DNA of 64,000 nt, taken from positions 1,163,053 through 1,227,052 of the forward strand of contig VZSR01000690.1 in the NCBI GenBank assembly GCA_013398615.1. The letters are read 5' to 3'. The position numbers and the translations under genes were made by a program. Shown here in pieces: positions 1 through 11,600 of the stretch. Position 1 is the stretch's first letter; every line of letters begins with the position of its first letter. Source of the DNA: Brachypodius melanocephalos (taxonomy: Eukaryota > Chordata > Aves > Passeriformes > Pycnonotidae). Below the pieces are notes generated by a model that was not told the DNA's origin, searched no databases, and was given only the letters and a program-made list of their open reading frames with translations.

Positions 1-1199
1 GCATATTGGCTACTGCAGGAGACCCTAGTCCATGCTTTGTGGCGAACTGGCACAGTTCAGAAAAGACCAGCCACTGAAAGGGCGTGTACTTATTGGGCAC
101 AGTTCCATGGCCTCTCAGCATGGGACATGCTTTGACCACCCCATCTCCAGGCTCCCAACCACCTGATATATGCATGTCAATCCTATCTACACTCTCAAAA
201 TCCCCACTTGTGACTGTGGCTCGCATTACCTGTCTTCAGATGCTGACCGGATTGGGCATAGCCACCAGCAAGGCAGCAGCAGTGGCATCTCGGGTTTCAG
301 CAAAAGGGTGATGGCTCAGGTTCCCTCCACGGGTGTTTCTTGAGTGTCTTGCCAATATATGTCCCTGTGGCTGTCCAAGCTCCAGCCGTGGCAGTGGCAG
401 TGCGTGCAGCACCATGGCTTTGGGATCCTGTGTCCCACTGGCACTTGCAGGTATTGGAATGGTAAACATCCGTGCTGGTGCACCTCCAGTGTCCACCCAC
501 GAGTCTCAGCAGCAAGTGGGCATGCCAAGCGGAGGCCAGACTGCAGGCATGGTCTCTGAGACAAGCCAGTCAGTGTCGGGCAGAGGCGGTTGGAGTGCAT
601 CTGTGGTGGCAAAGGACGTAGTGTGGTCTGGCAGGGCTGCAGAGCTCTCACCTGGCGTGGCAGCGCAATTAGGTGCATCTGTAGAGTGCTCGCCTGACAT
701 GGCAGCATGGTCCGGTAAGGCACAGTGGTTTGGTGTGGCATAGCAGCTTGGCACAGCAGCAGCACAGTCCAGTGTGGCTGCCTCACCTGTCCTCTCCTCC
801 TATGTGCCCGGTGTCCTGTCCTTGCTACATGTTTTGGTGCACAGCACCTGTGGCATTCCCACTGCCGTCCTCGCATTCCTCTTGGCTCTTAATTGCTTCA
901 GCAAGTCCAGAACAAGCCTCCAGGGCTTTATAACATTTATGGCGGCTTTGTTGCCTATGGAAGCTGCCTCAATTATAAATCTCGGAGTCCTCTCCCAGGT
1001 TTTTATATCAAGGGCAGCTTCAGTTTTATCCAAGCCGTGGTTCTTAGGCCATGCCAGCAATGCTAACAAAGCCTGCTTGTCATATTTTACCTCCTATTTC
1101 TGTAAAAGGAGAGTCCATACCTTAACAAGTGTGTTTTTCTCCGCTGAAACTCATCCTCCCATGTCTCTCAATTCTGTTCTTCTATTTACATGGGTCTGA
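1..1199 (-). pseudogene. Degenerate endogenous retrovirus gag-like remnant
   Basis: Read on the minus strand, this stretch gives adjoining open segments in different frames, interrupted by stops and frame changes. A segment at 800-1069 is rich in Lys, Ala, Leu and Trp. It is followed by a Pro/Thr/Ser/Cys-rich stretch (about 500-760) and then a segment near 1-310 containing PFQWLVFSELCQFATKHGL, which resembles the start of a retroviral capsid-type domain. The order basic/helical, proline-rich, capsid-like is what a Gag polyprotein would show. It is broken and runs off the left edge of the window. The family is not identified. It lies in the intron upstream of TNS3 exon 1 and is antisense to the gene. 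Assignment as ERV gag is inference from composition and from neighbouring LTR-like DNA. Confidence 0.5.
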
Positions 1200-1273
1200 A
1201 CATCCTTGCTCTTCTTTTAGCCAGCTCTCTACACCACCCTCTGTCTCCTCGCTCTACTGATAGCGGTTGTCAT

Positions 1274-1756
1274 CATGTCAGGATCGCCACTTGTCGCAGT
1301 TTGGGAGACAGGCACACGACTGAACACACCAAGTTCATGCGACAACAGCCAAGATGTATTGATGGATGCTCTCTTTTACAGGGGCTTCAAAATTCCCAAG
1401 CTTGAACACCTAATTGGTTGAGGTCTTAACACCACCCAGTTCACTGGCCAATTAGATGTCTGCATTCAGGATTGAATGGGATTGTCTAGGGTCCCCCGTT
1501 TGAGTTTGAATCCAATCTATCATTGTCTCACCTGGGAACTCTTGTACTTCTACTCTTTAATGAGCTACACTGGTCGAGTTGGAGTCTGTTATGGCCAATT
1601 TTGTCTGTGCAGCTTAGAGACCAGCTGTAGCTGTCACAGCTGTACTTGAGAATTTGTCAGGTTTTTTGTACTTACAATTTCTACAAAGAGAACCAAATCT
1701 GCATGCTAGAATGTTTGGTCTTGCATGAGGTATTGTATTTGGTCTGATTAAGCTGG
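1274..1756 (-). mobile_element. Possible LTR and primer-binding site of the minus-strand ERV
   Basis: On the minus strand a candidate LTR end (...CTGCGACA, plus-strand TGTCGCAG at 1292) is followed after two bases by TGGCGATCCTGACATG (plus 1274-1289). This has the TGG start and spacing of a retroviral primer-binding site, and it precedes the gag-like remnant in the same orientation. The tRNA it would pair with was not identified. The outer LTR boundary near 1750 is a guess, because the sequence runs straight into the oppositely oriented LTR at 1757. No target-site duplication was found. Confidence 0.35.
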
Positions 1757-2333
1757 TGTTAATTTTCCCTTAGCAGCACTCACGGTGCTGTGCATTGTAT
1801 TTGTAGCTGGCAAGGTGGTGATAACACACCAGTATTTTGTCTGTGGCTGAGCAGCACTGGCACACCATCAGTGCCATCTCTTTAACAATTCTCTCATCAC
1901 CTCCTCCCATCAAGTGGGCTGAGAGTGGGCAATATCCTGGGAGAAGACACAACTAGGCTAAAATAGCTGACACAAATTAACCAAAGGGGTATTCCATACC
2001 ATATGATGTCAGCTAAGATATAAAAGCTAAGGCAGAGAAGAGGAATGGGGGCATTTGTTATTTTACAGTGTTTGCCTTCTGGAGCAACCACTCTGTGTGC
2101 TGAAGTCTTGCTTTCTGGGAAGTGGCTGAAATTACTCTCTGCTGGGAGGTAGAGAAAATTTTTCCCCCCTTTGCTTATGTGCGCAAACTTTTGGTTTTTT
2201 CTTAGTTTAATAAACTGCCTTATCTGAACCTTTTTCATCTTATTTTACTCTCTGGTGTCCTGCTGGGAAGGGAAGTGATAGAGTGGCTTGGTGAGCACCT
2301 GGCATGAGAGCCAAGGTCAGCCTCAACCCACTA
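1757..2333 (+). mobile_element. Avian ERV LTR (solo or 3' LTR)
   Basis: The block carries the core GTATTCCATACCATATGATG near 1990, which I recognise from a widespread bird LTR family. It is followed by a TATA-like ATATAAAAGC (about 2018-2027), an AATAAA polyadenylation signal at 2209-2214 and a U5-like tail ending CAACCCACTACA at 2333. Promoter, poly(A) signal and CA terminus occur in the right order for a plus-strand LTR. The left end (TG at 1757) is approximate. No internal retroviral sequence follows on the plus strand, so this is probably a solo LTR next to an unrelated minus-strand ERV. Confidence 0.7.
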
Positions 2334-4349
2334 CAGTATTTAGGCTGACTAGCATTTTTACAGCACAGAGCCTAGTTTTGATTAACAGAACAGTCAGGCA
2401 GGAAGACTTAGTAATAGTTCAAGTGTAGTGGTTCTGTATTTACTTCACTGCTGTCCAGATCAGACCTGTAACTTATTCAAGTCTGTATTGTGTTAGGATA
2501 TACAACTCTTCCAAACAAAGCAGGGTTTTTTATTGTTTTCTAGCTTTTAAACTCAAAACCAAGCAAGGAGTAAAAACCCCCACCTAATAGTTACTCCTAG
2601 TTCTAGTTAGTTTGGTATTTTTTAATTCAGCAATTTATTGTGGTGACTGTATCAAAATACTTCCACATGAAATACCAAGTATGCTTCATAGTCCTGGAAG
2701 GTAGCGAGAGCTTATGAGAAATCACAGCATGAAAGAGCCCAAGAAACTCTCTGTTGGCTGTATTTTTGATACATCTTTTTTCATAAATATTGTTTTTAAG
2801 TATCTTTATACAGACATTGAACCTTGTCCATAGCAGCCCTTTTCACCATGGAATTTACACATCAAACTTGATCCACAGAGAAATTTTACAACAAGGGGAG
2901 TTGCTTTCTTTTTTTCTTAGTTTGATAACTTTTTCTTAAAAGGAGTATTTAGGTGTTTTTAAAATCAACATCAGACAAATAATAGTTCTTAGTCCCTAGA
3001 AAATAAAAGATTGTCCTCTAGTTTAGCTAAAATCTATTAAAACTATAACAACCTTTAGTATGTATGTATTTGAACTGATGGAACATTGTCAGTGTGTTCC
3101 ATAAGGAAAACTTTATCCAACCAGACCATTTTTCTTGCCATTATAAAAACAAATTAATTATTACCATTGTGAGTACAATTTCTGCATAATGCTTTTTCTA
3201 AATGGGTGTTTCCTAGAAAAGTTTTCTAGTTTGGAAGTTCATGATGCCATTTTACATATATTTTTAAAATGTGTGGTAGTGTTGATGTTGAAATGCATTG
3301 GGGTCTCCATGGGGCTTTTGATTCTGGAACTACAACAGATGTAGCTGATGGTTAACTTTGAGAAAAATCTGCACATTCCTAAATTGTAATGGTTTAATTT
3401 TCTTACTCTCAAACCATTCTCACACTATGGGTCAGAAAAGTTTTTCAGAAATACCTACTTAATATAAATATTCTGGTAAATCCTTTGAAAGTGGAACTAC
3501 TTACTTTACTTTCTTGGCTTTACAGACACTAGACATATTTATTCCTAACACTTTTCTTAAGAAATATAATTGTGCCTGTTTTCAGCACTGGATAAAAATT
3601 CAGTGCCATTCTTTAACCTTATGTTGGTCTAACCTGTGTGATGTGTTAGGTATGCTGTGTTAGATGGGAGTAAGACAAATACTGTTACTTCTGTGGAGGC
3701 TTCCACTGAAGTTCATTGGTCATTTTTTGAAACAAAAACATACCATGCATACCAGATCCTCCATATACGTAGAAATGTCATACTCTTAACATTTATTTGT
3801 GCCTTCCTTTGTGAAAAGGCTTTATGTATATTCCAAGGACTGCAGCTCTGATTAAAAGCTTGTCTTTTCCTTGCACCACCAAGAAAGGGAGAAAATGATT
3901 CTTTGTAGTATAGTCAGACCACCAAATAAAAATGGATGAAGTAATAATTACATAGTATATATATTAAAGGCAAGTATTGCTGGTAGATTACTACAATTCT
4001 TGCTCTGAATGGAATGCATAGTAGCTACCTCTCAAATTTCTAGTGCTGTAATAGTGGGATTCTTTAAATTAGCATGAAGAGTTTGTGGAGCCATAAACAT
4101 GCACTCAAAACAGCATAAAAAGAGAGGATTTTATTTGATCTTGAGCTACAAATGGCATATAGTATTTCCATCAAGAAAAGTGTTTTAAAATTAATGAAGA
4201 TAATGTCATTGGTATTTTCTGTAGTTATAGAGTTGATTTAGTTTTGCAGAATCAATACTGTTAGTATTAACAATACTTGTGTCATGATACTAGTCAAAGC
4301 CCTTATATGATGCCTTATATCTCTTTCCTTTTTACTGATATCTCCACAG
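2334..4349 (+). other. TNS3: TNS3 intron upstream of exon 1 (3' portion)
   Basis: AT-rich DNA with no recognisable exon or clear repeat. It ends in a pyrimidine-rich acceptor tract (CTTTCCTTTTTACTGATATC) with AG at 4348-4349. The exon that would precede exon 1 in TNS3 was looked for here by reading and not seen, so it is presumably upstream of the window. Confidence 0.6.
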
Positions 4350-5609
4350 TGCTGCATACCCAAGGTCCCATTGATGGCAGTTTCTATGCAAAAGTGAGAA
4401 AGAAGAGTTCTTCAGACATCGATATCTCTGGTGTTGCTCAGGGTGTTCATGTTACAGGCAGTCCTGATCACAGTGATTATACCCTGTCTGTCAGCAGTGA
4501 TTCAGGACACTCCACAGCTTCCATCAGAACAGACAAGACTGAGGAACGCCTTGTCCCAGGAGTTAAACGGGGTCTGAGCCCACAAGAGAAGGCAGAACTG
4601 GACCAGCTACTTAGTGGCTTTGGTCTAGAGGTTTCTGTGAGCCCCACCAAGGATATGACTGATGCTCAAAGCAAGTACGGTGCTACTCACCACATAATGC
4701 CAGCTCAAGTTCACATGAATGAAGTCACCAAAATGAAGGACAGGGAGACTGATATTCTGGATGACGAAATGCCCAATCATGACCTTCACAGTGTGGACAG
4801 CATTGGGACTTTGTCTTCCTCAGAAGGGCAGCACTCCACCCACCTAGGGAACTTCAGTTGCCACAAGAGCAGTCAGAACTCACTTCTTTCAGACTGCTTT
4901 GGAAGTAATGCTGGGGAAGAGCATCACAATGCTTTTGCTGCAGACCTGGGAATTGGTGTGGATTCCCTCTATGAGAGATCATTTGGAAGCACTGAGCCAA
5001 AGTTAACTGAGCAATTTCAGCAGAATCATCCTGTCTCATGCCATCCACAAGGATATGGCCAAAGTAACTACTCTACTCAGACCTGGGTACGCCAGCAGCA
5101 GATGGTCACTGCTCACCAATATGGTTTTGCCCCAGAGAATGAAATTAGGGTTGATGTTCATAACACTGTGGAGAATGTGGGCAGTGTCCAGAGCAAGTCC
5201 CAAGTCCCAGATGCCCCAACACGTGGCTCTAGCAGCAGAGATGCTGTGCAGAGAGGGCTAGGAAGCATGCTGGGTGCTGCAGAAGCTGAAGAACATGCAA
5301 ATGCTGACAGTTTTAAGTCAAGGCCAATGCCTCAGAGGAACACAAATAGCGTGGGTCTAGGACAAAATGCTGGGAACTTGTCAGCTTCTCCAACTTTGGA
5401 TATTGATCAGTCCATTGAACAATTGAACAGGCTGATCTTGGAGTTAGACCCTACGTTTGAACCTATCCCAATCTGCATTAACACTCTCACCAGTGACAGA
5501 AATCAAGTAAATGGCTTCAACAGCCTTGATGCACACATGGAAGAGTTTAATAGTAGTTCTGTCTTCCATGACAAATTAGAGGTCACAAACAGGAATCCCT
5601 CTGGGCATG
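4350..5609 (+). CDS. TNS3: TNS3 exon 1 of window: large disordered-region exon
   Basis: A 1,260-nt exon (phase 1 in, phase 1 out) encoding about 420 residues after the PTEN/C2 module. The acceptor is CTCCACAG/TG and the donor CATG/GTAAGC. Conserved TNS3 blocks include HSTASIRTDKTEERL, the helix-like ELDQLLSGFGLE, DRETDILDDEM, the tyrosine-containing YSTQTWVRQQQM and SPTLDIDQSIEQLNRLILEL. Composition is Ser/Asp/Gln-rich with no globular domain, as expected for the tensin linker, where Ser/Thr/Tyr phosphorylation occurs. An ATG at 4277 lies in frame upstream but is intronic, before the splice acceptor, so it is not a start. Confidence 0.95.
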
Positions 5610-8600
5610 GTAAGCTGTAATACTTTCTGAAAATAATACTCTTTCTAGCACCTGTGTGTTCATTATATGGTACAGTAGGCCCCTCACTTAAAGCTTTGAT
5701 GATGATTATCAGGGGATTATTTCTGATGCCCTCTTTACATAATCATCAAAGATATGGAATCAAATTTATGTAAGATAAGTGAGTTTTGCAGGTAATTGCC
5801 TTTTTGCTTGAAAAAATGAAAAAAATGTACTGTTCAGGAAGTTCTTACCTATTAGAGATCACCTGTTGGGGTTTTTTGCTGCTGTGAATTTAAGTTATAA
5901 GGGAGCAGAATTTGTAAATTGAGACATTTTTAGAAGGCATCGGTGGTATATGCTTTTCATTATTATTATTTCAACTTAAATTAGGAGAGAAAGCTCCAAC
6001 AACTTTATCTTCAAATACAGTGTAATGATGCTGGAATTAAATTTCTATGCAATGTTTTCACAAATAATGTAATATTTGCCAGTAAAGTATTTTAAAACAT
6101 GCTCTTTTCTGTTAAAAAATTTACAAGTCACACTGCATGTTTCTTATCTCTGACTCTGAAATGATTACATCTGTTGGAATTAAATTTGCAACATTTGCTA
6201 TGTTGCCTAAGTAGTGCTACTAGAACTAGCAGCTTTGAAAAGGATGAGTAGTCTACCTCTGGCTAAGTCCACTAAACCTATTATTAATGGTCTACCTAAA
6301 ATTTGTGATAAATAAGCTCTTGCCTGCCCTACTGTCATGTTTAAAAATTTTATGTGGTCTAATTTCTCTGGCAAGACATATGCTCTTGCCTCTCTTTCTT
6401 CCCTTCCATCTTCCTCTTCCTCTCCTTGTCTCCAGTCGTGGTGCAATGAAAGACTTGCTTGTGTCCACGGGATTTGATTGGGTATTAGCCAACCTGACAG
6501 AAGGTGTGCCCATGGCCTCACTGGACACAAATGAGTTGCTTCAGCTCAAGCCCAGTAGGATACGCTAAACCATTCAACGATGTGCCTAACTAGTGTGTGA
6601 TGTCTGTTCATGGGCAGACCTATGTGATCAATGATGGTAATTCTTATAGGGAAGGTAAAATCACAGTTCTCCATTTAGGAGGGTAACTGAGGACTGAAGA
6701 AGTCCAGAAATGCATGACAAATAAATGTGAGATGCCTCGCTGCTTATTTTTAATATACAATATGTATTTTGTGCGATTAGTTCATAATTTTCTTGCATCT
6801 TTCCAAGTTATTAGCTGATGGACAAATTGAGATTTTTCCAGCAGGAGAGAACTCTTCTCTTTATATACAGTGAATCTAGTGAGGGGGATAAAGAGATCAT
6901 TTAGAATAAGCCACCTTTTACAGTTCTGTGTTTGAATATATGATGCTTAAAAGAGATACTTGAAATTTTCTCACAGATTCTGATCATCTCAAAGGAAGTA
7001 GGAGTCACTGTAATTTCCCTTCCATTTTTAACATCAGGTAAATAAAGACCAATGAAAATAATTGTACTTGGCGAATGATCTAGAAGAGGTTTTGTTTTAA
7101 AGAATTAAAATATGGAATTTCTGTATTTAAGGGAATCAAATTTAAATATATAGACAGCATTTAAAATCCTGGATATTTGAGGGGAGGTATCAGGGCACAG
7201 TACAAGAGGAAAGACTTTACCAGTAAGGAACCCTTACTTAAGCAAAATTTAAAAAATAATATGTATAGCTTTAGAATAATAATAATTTTTTAAGTTTGTC
7301 TTTATGTCAAGTGCTAAAATGTTCCATTTCTGACTTCTGCAAGTAACATTCAATTTATACTAGCAAGAGCTTGATTTTAAAACTACTCAGAGTTCCAGAG
7401 GTAAAACAACACGTATATGTGGCATGCTGCCATCTCTGCTTGAGATTAGGAGGTCACTAGCACATAGTGATTTTCCAAGTGCTGTAGATTTATTTATTTA
7501 CATATCTGGACTTGTCCCACTGAAATATACAGAATCATACATTTATTCATGCATGGTGTGCACAAACCAGCATGAGGATAAAGCAATTTACCCGAATGAG
7601 TATTAAGAATGAGGAACACTGGAATGATTTTCCCTATATACACCACTGATCAGAATCACTGGATTGAGGACTGGCTGCATGTCAGGTCTCAGAGAGCTGT
7701 GGTCAATGGCACAGTCTACAGATGCCTGTAGTTCAGGGGTCTAAATCCAGTCTTGTTTAACTTATTAATCACTTAGATAAAAGGGTAGAATGCCTCCTCA
7801 GCAAGTTTGCTGATGCATAAAGCTGGGAGGAGTGGCTATACTCCGGAATGTGTTGAATGTGGTTTCTTACCTTGGGATAGACTTGTTGAATTTCATAGTA
7901 TTAGGATAAGCAGGGGAACAGCCAAGGCACTTAATTAGCTGTTGAAACTAGTGCAGCACAGGAGCTGTAATTGTTAGCACAAAGAAATGCTGGCTGCCGT
8001 GGAGATGAAGAAATAGCCATTAATAATGGATAGCCAAAACAAGAGTTACTCACAATGGCTGATCTTACAGAGTTAAGTTTTAGAGGGAACTCTGTTCTCT
8101 GTGACTTAAACAGTCCTTGACCTAACAAGTCTATTAATTGAATGAATTGGCCTGTGATAAAGAGAGTCGGCAGATCAGGACTGAGTGGTCCGAGTGAGGT
8201 TGATTGGAGGAATGAGACATTCTGCATGAATCTCTCTGTTGCGAGGAGTGACCAGAGGGTTGCTGGAGATGAATGGGATCAATGTGATGCATGGTGTGTC
8301 TGTGTCTAACTTGACAAAGCTGGAAGAATGTGCATAAAAATGAAATGTGTGTGTGTCTGCTGGGATTTACATTATGGTGCATTCTTGCTTCTGTTTGCTC
8401 ATATGATTCTGCACTGATTGACAGATAGGCAACTACCTCTCCTTTCATGCTTCTTCCTAGATGTTTTTATACACATGTATCTTTAGCATAGGTCAGCATG
8501 GCACAAACTACTGACTGCCCATGCAGCAGAGTTCTGGGTTCTGTCTGAAATGATGTCTTGCAATAAGTGCTTAGAATTTTGGATTATTGAATTTCTTTTT

Positions 8601-11600
8601 GCTAGGACATATCTTTATGAACCATGCAGAACAAGGGTTGATGACCTCTTGTCTCCTTCAGTGTCATGTGTGTTGCTTATCAGAGGTGAATCACTGCACT
8701 TTTTATTAAAAAATTTCCACTTTTTATCTTTTACTTGAGCTGAGTTATGGAGAGTTGAGTTTCTGGTAGTTAATAAAGCTGCCGTTTACTAATAACACAG
8801 TGCTGCAGAAGTGCTTCATTTTAAATGACAGGAAGTTCGTAGCATGCAGAAATTTTGATGTGTATATAAGCTTTTTTCTGCAGCCTTACCCATTTACTTC
8901 GCTCACTGTATATTCTTTTATGCCTAAATGACCTCAGTTTATTGTAAAGATATTTGTAAGCCTAATTTTCTCAAATCAGCCATCTTTTACCACAAGGCTT
9001 GTGTTATTCAGGAAACAAAGAAAGCTAAATCAATGTTTTGTTTCAACCTACAAAACTGTAAAAGTAAGAATCTGTTAATAAATGTAGAGAACAGAAAGGT
9101 TTTTACCCATTTTCATTATAGCCTACCATCATTGTCACCATATCTCATCTGTGTACCCCACCATTTCGCTGTTAAAATGTTACAATTTGCATCTTTAGAA
9201 AAATACTAGATGCAGGTGAGGAATTAGGCGATCAAATGAAGGCAGAACACAGAAATGCATTCAGTATTTGGAGCAGCCTTTTTCTGTTACTATGACCAAG
9301 AGATGGATTTCTATCTAAATTTGCCAGCATGAGGAAGAGAGGGACTGTATTTTCCATAAGGTTGAAATTATATGCTTGTTCTCAGGTAATTCTAATTCTT
9401 CTTCATACATGAGTTATGGTGTTTGAAATTACCATCTCAGAACTTCCCTAGGTTACCTACTCTAGGAACAACATATAAACATTCCTACAGCCTTATATTT
9501 TGCTTGGAGTTTATCAGCTCAACACAGAATTGAGCATTAAACAAAGCCTCCCTCTCTCAAAAAAAAATAATGCAAAATGAATAAAACCAATGTGGCTTAG
9601 CATTTGATTACATATCTGGAATACCTTCACAGATCTTTCTTCTATCAAAAATAAACCTTTGGAGATGGCCTGAGATACAGTATCCTAAATCACACTACAG
9701 TGTCTCTGTAGAAAAAGGAAAGAGGAAGAAATCCTAATAAGAAATACCTTATTAAATAATTTTTTTAAAAGCATTGAACTGTTACAAGTGTTCTCATTTG
9801 CTGTGCTGTTCTGTGGGTAAGCACAGTCCCTCTGAAATAAGTTGTGAAGTGAGAGAAAAATGAAACTTGTCCAACTTCTCACCTGCCTTGTTTGTATGAA
9901 CAATACACGACAAAACTTGCAGTTTCCATTGTGCAGGAAAATTTTGGTGCCTGACTTGGGAGTTATTTTACAGTGGTTAACAGTAAATTTGAGTTTTTAG
10001 GTAAATTAAAAGTAGAAATTGAAGTTTTAATTTATAACTGAACTAGATTCAATTTCTAAACTAAATTAAATAAATTTTTAAGCTACAGTTAAAAATTGAA
10101 TTTTAGTTACATTTTGCAGCAGAATAATTTTTAATTTATATAATGTACTTTGCCCACAAATTTTTATCAGTCTTGTAATTTTCAGCATGTGGGCCTGAGT
10201 GTAACACCATTATCAACTCTCTCTAAGGGTTTGGAGATACCAGTTTGGATTTTACACCAGGCTTCCTTCCCATTCTTAGCATAATGTAAATGGGCTATGA
10301 AACTAAAGTGACAGGCCTGCAAAGCTGCTGTGTCCTATGCTTGATGGTCTACTTGAATTTGGAGTAGAGTTTAGACCTTTTCATTTGCTTGTTAGACTAA
10401 TTGGTTATAAGAGGTTTACACTCCTAGTCTACTAGCTCTTAAAAATTGGAGTAAAAATAATAGTTTGCCTGTTAATCATTGCTAATTATTGGGTATTTTT
10501 TTAAGAATAAAGGAATTTTCTGACTTGAGAAGCACTTTCTGTTACATTTTGGAAAGGTTAAGGCATTGAATGTATCACAGGCATAGCATAGTTGGCTTTT
10601 GTTCTAATTACCTCTGAAACAGTGTTCCTATAGATCTGGAAATCTGAAAGTTTGAGCATATCAAGGTCCTTGTTTAGTACTTGCATCAGAAATCCACCAA
10701 GGTCATGGGCTCAATCCTCATACTTCACTTAAGATTTGGACTTGATAATTCTGCTGGGTCTCTTTCAACTCAGAATATTCTCAGATTTTGTTTTTCAACT
10801 AGGTATGTATTTGATAATACTTTTTCCACCACAGCAATATTTAGCTCAAGTTTTGTCTTTACTGTCTTTGAAGATATTTTTTCATTCAGTATTTAATAGT
10901 GATTGTAAAGGTGATTGTAAATTCTTAAGTAGATTTGCTGTGGTTTAAGCATTAAGCTGTCTTGACAGCTTGATTATTGCATGCCTTCTTTAAAAATCTT
11001 AAACTTCGTAGAAAATAAATGGTGGCAGAGAAGGCAATCACTTCTGGTTTGGATAGTGTTGTTGGTAACATTTTTTGTGTGTGGGATAGTCCCTGAAGGC
11101 TCCTCGGTTAGAAGTTAACTTATGGACTTTCTTTTCCTTGTTGCCTTCTTAAGCTTCATATTGCATTGAATCCTCTTGTTTCACAGTAATTGATAGATCT
11201 TTTTAAACTGCTGCATAGGCATTGACATCTGGCATTTCTGCAATGCTAACACAGTTCTCCCCAGAGTGTTATTTCAGCCTTCATGACTTCTGTGAGGTCT
11301 GTGAAAGCGACACTGGAAAAACAGCTTTGTGGAAATTTTCACCGTTCCTTTCACAACAAAGCCCTGCATTTTATTGCTTTGTGCGTAGAACTGGTAGAGC
11401 TTCTTATGTCAGGCTAGCTTTCCACACCAGTTGGAGTTGTGGTAAGAAGCTCACTTGAAGTGCAAGCACTTTGTCTTTTTCTCTCTGTGTGTTAACATGC
11501 TTGTACACAGTAATTAATTCCAGCTTGTCTGTCTCCGAAGTCTGTTAAGTTGTATTGATTGGGTAAGCATATATCCTAGTAAGTTTGCCTTTTGTTTCTT

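Noticed and set aside
316..876. A 186-codon minus-strand frame rich in His, Arg, Pro and Cys
   Set aside because: It is offset from the frame that shows gag-like features and looks like an out-of-frame reading of the same ERV remnant.
4277..4349. In-frame ATG upstream of the first TNS3 exon, making it look like a 447-codon gene
   Set aside because: A pyrimidine tract and AG acceptor at 4348-4349 separate it from the conserved sequence, which begins exactly at the expected TNS3 exon boundary (VLHTQG). The leading 24 codons are intronic.
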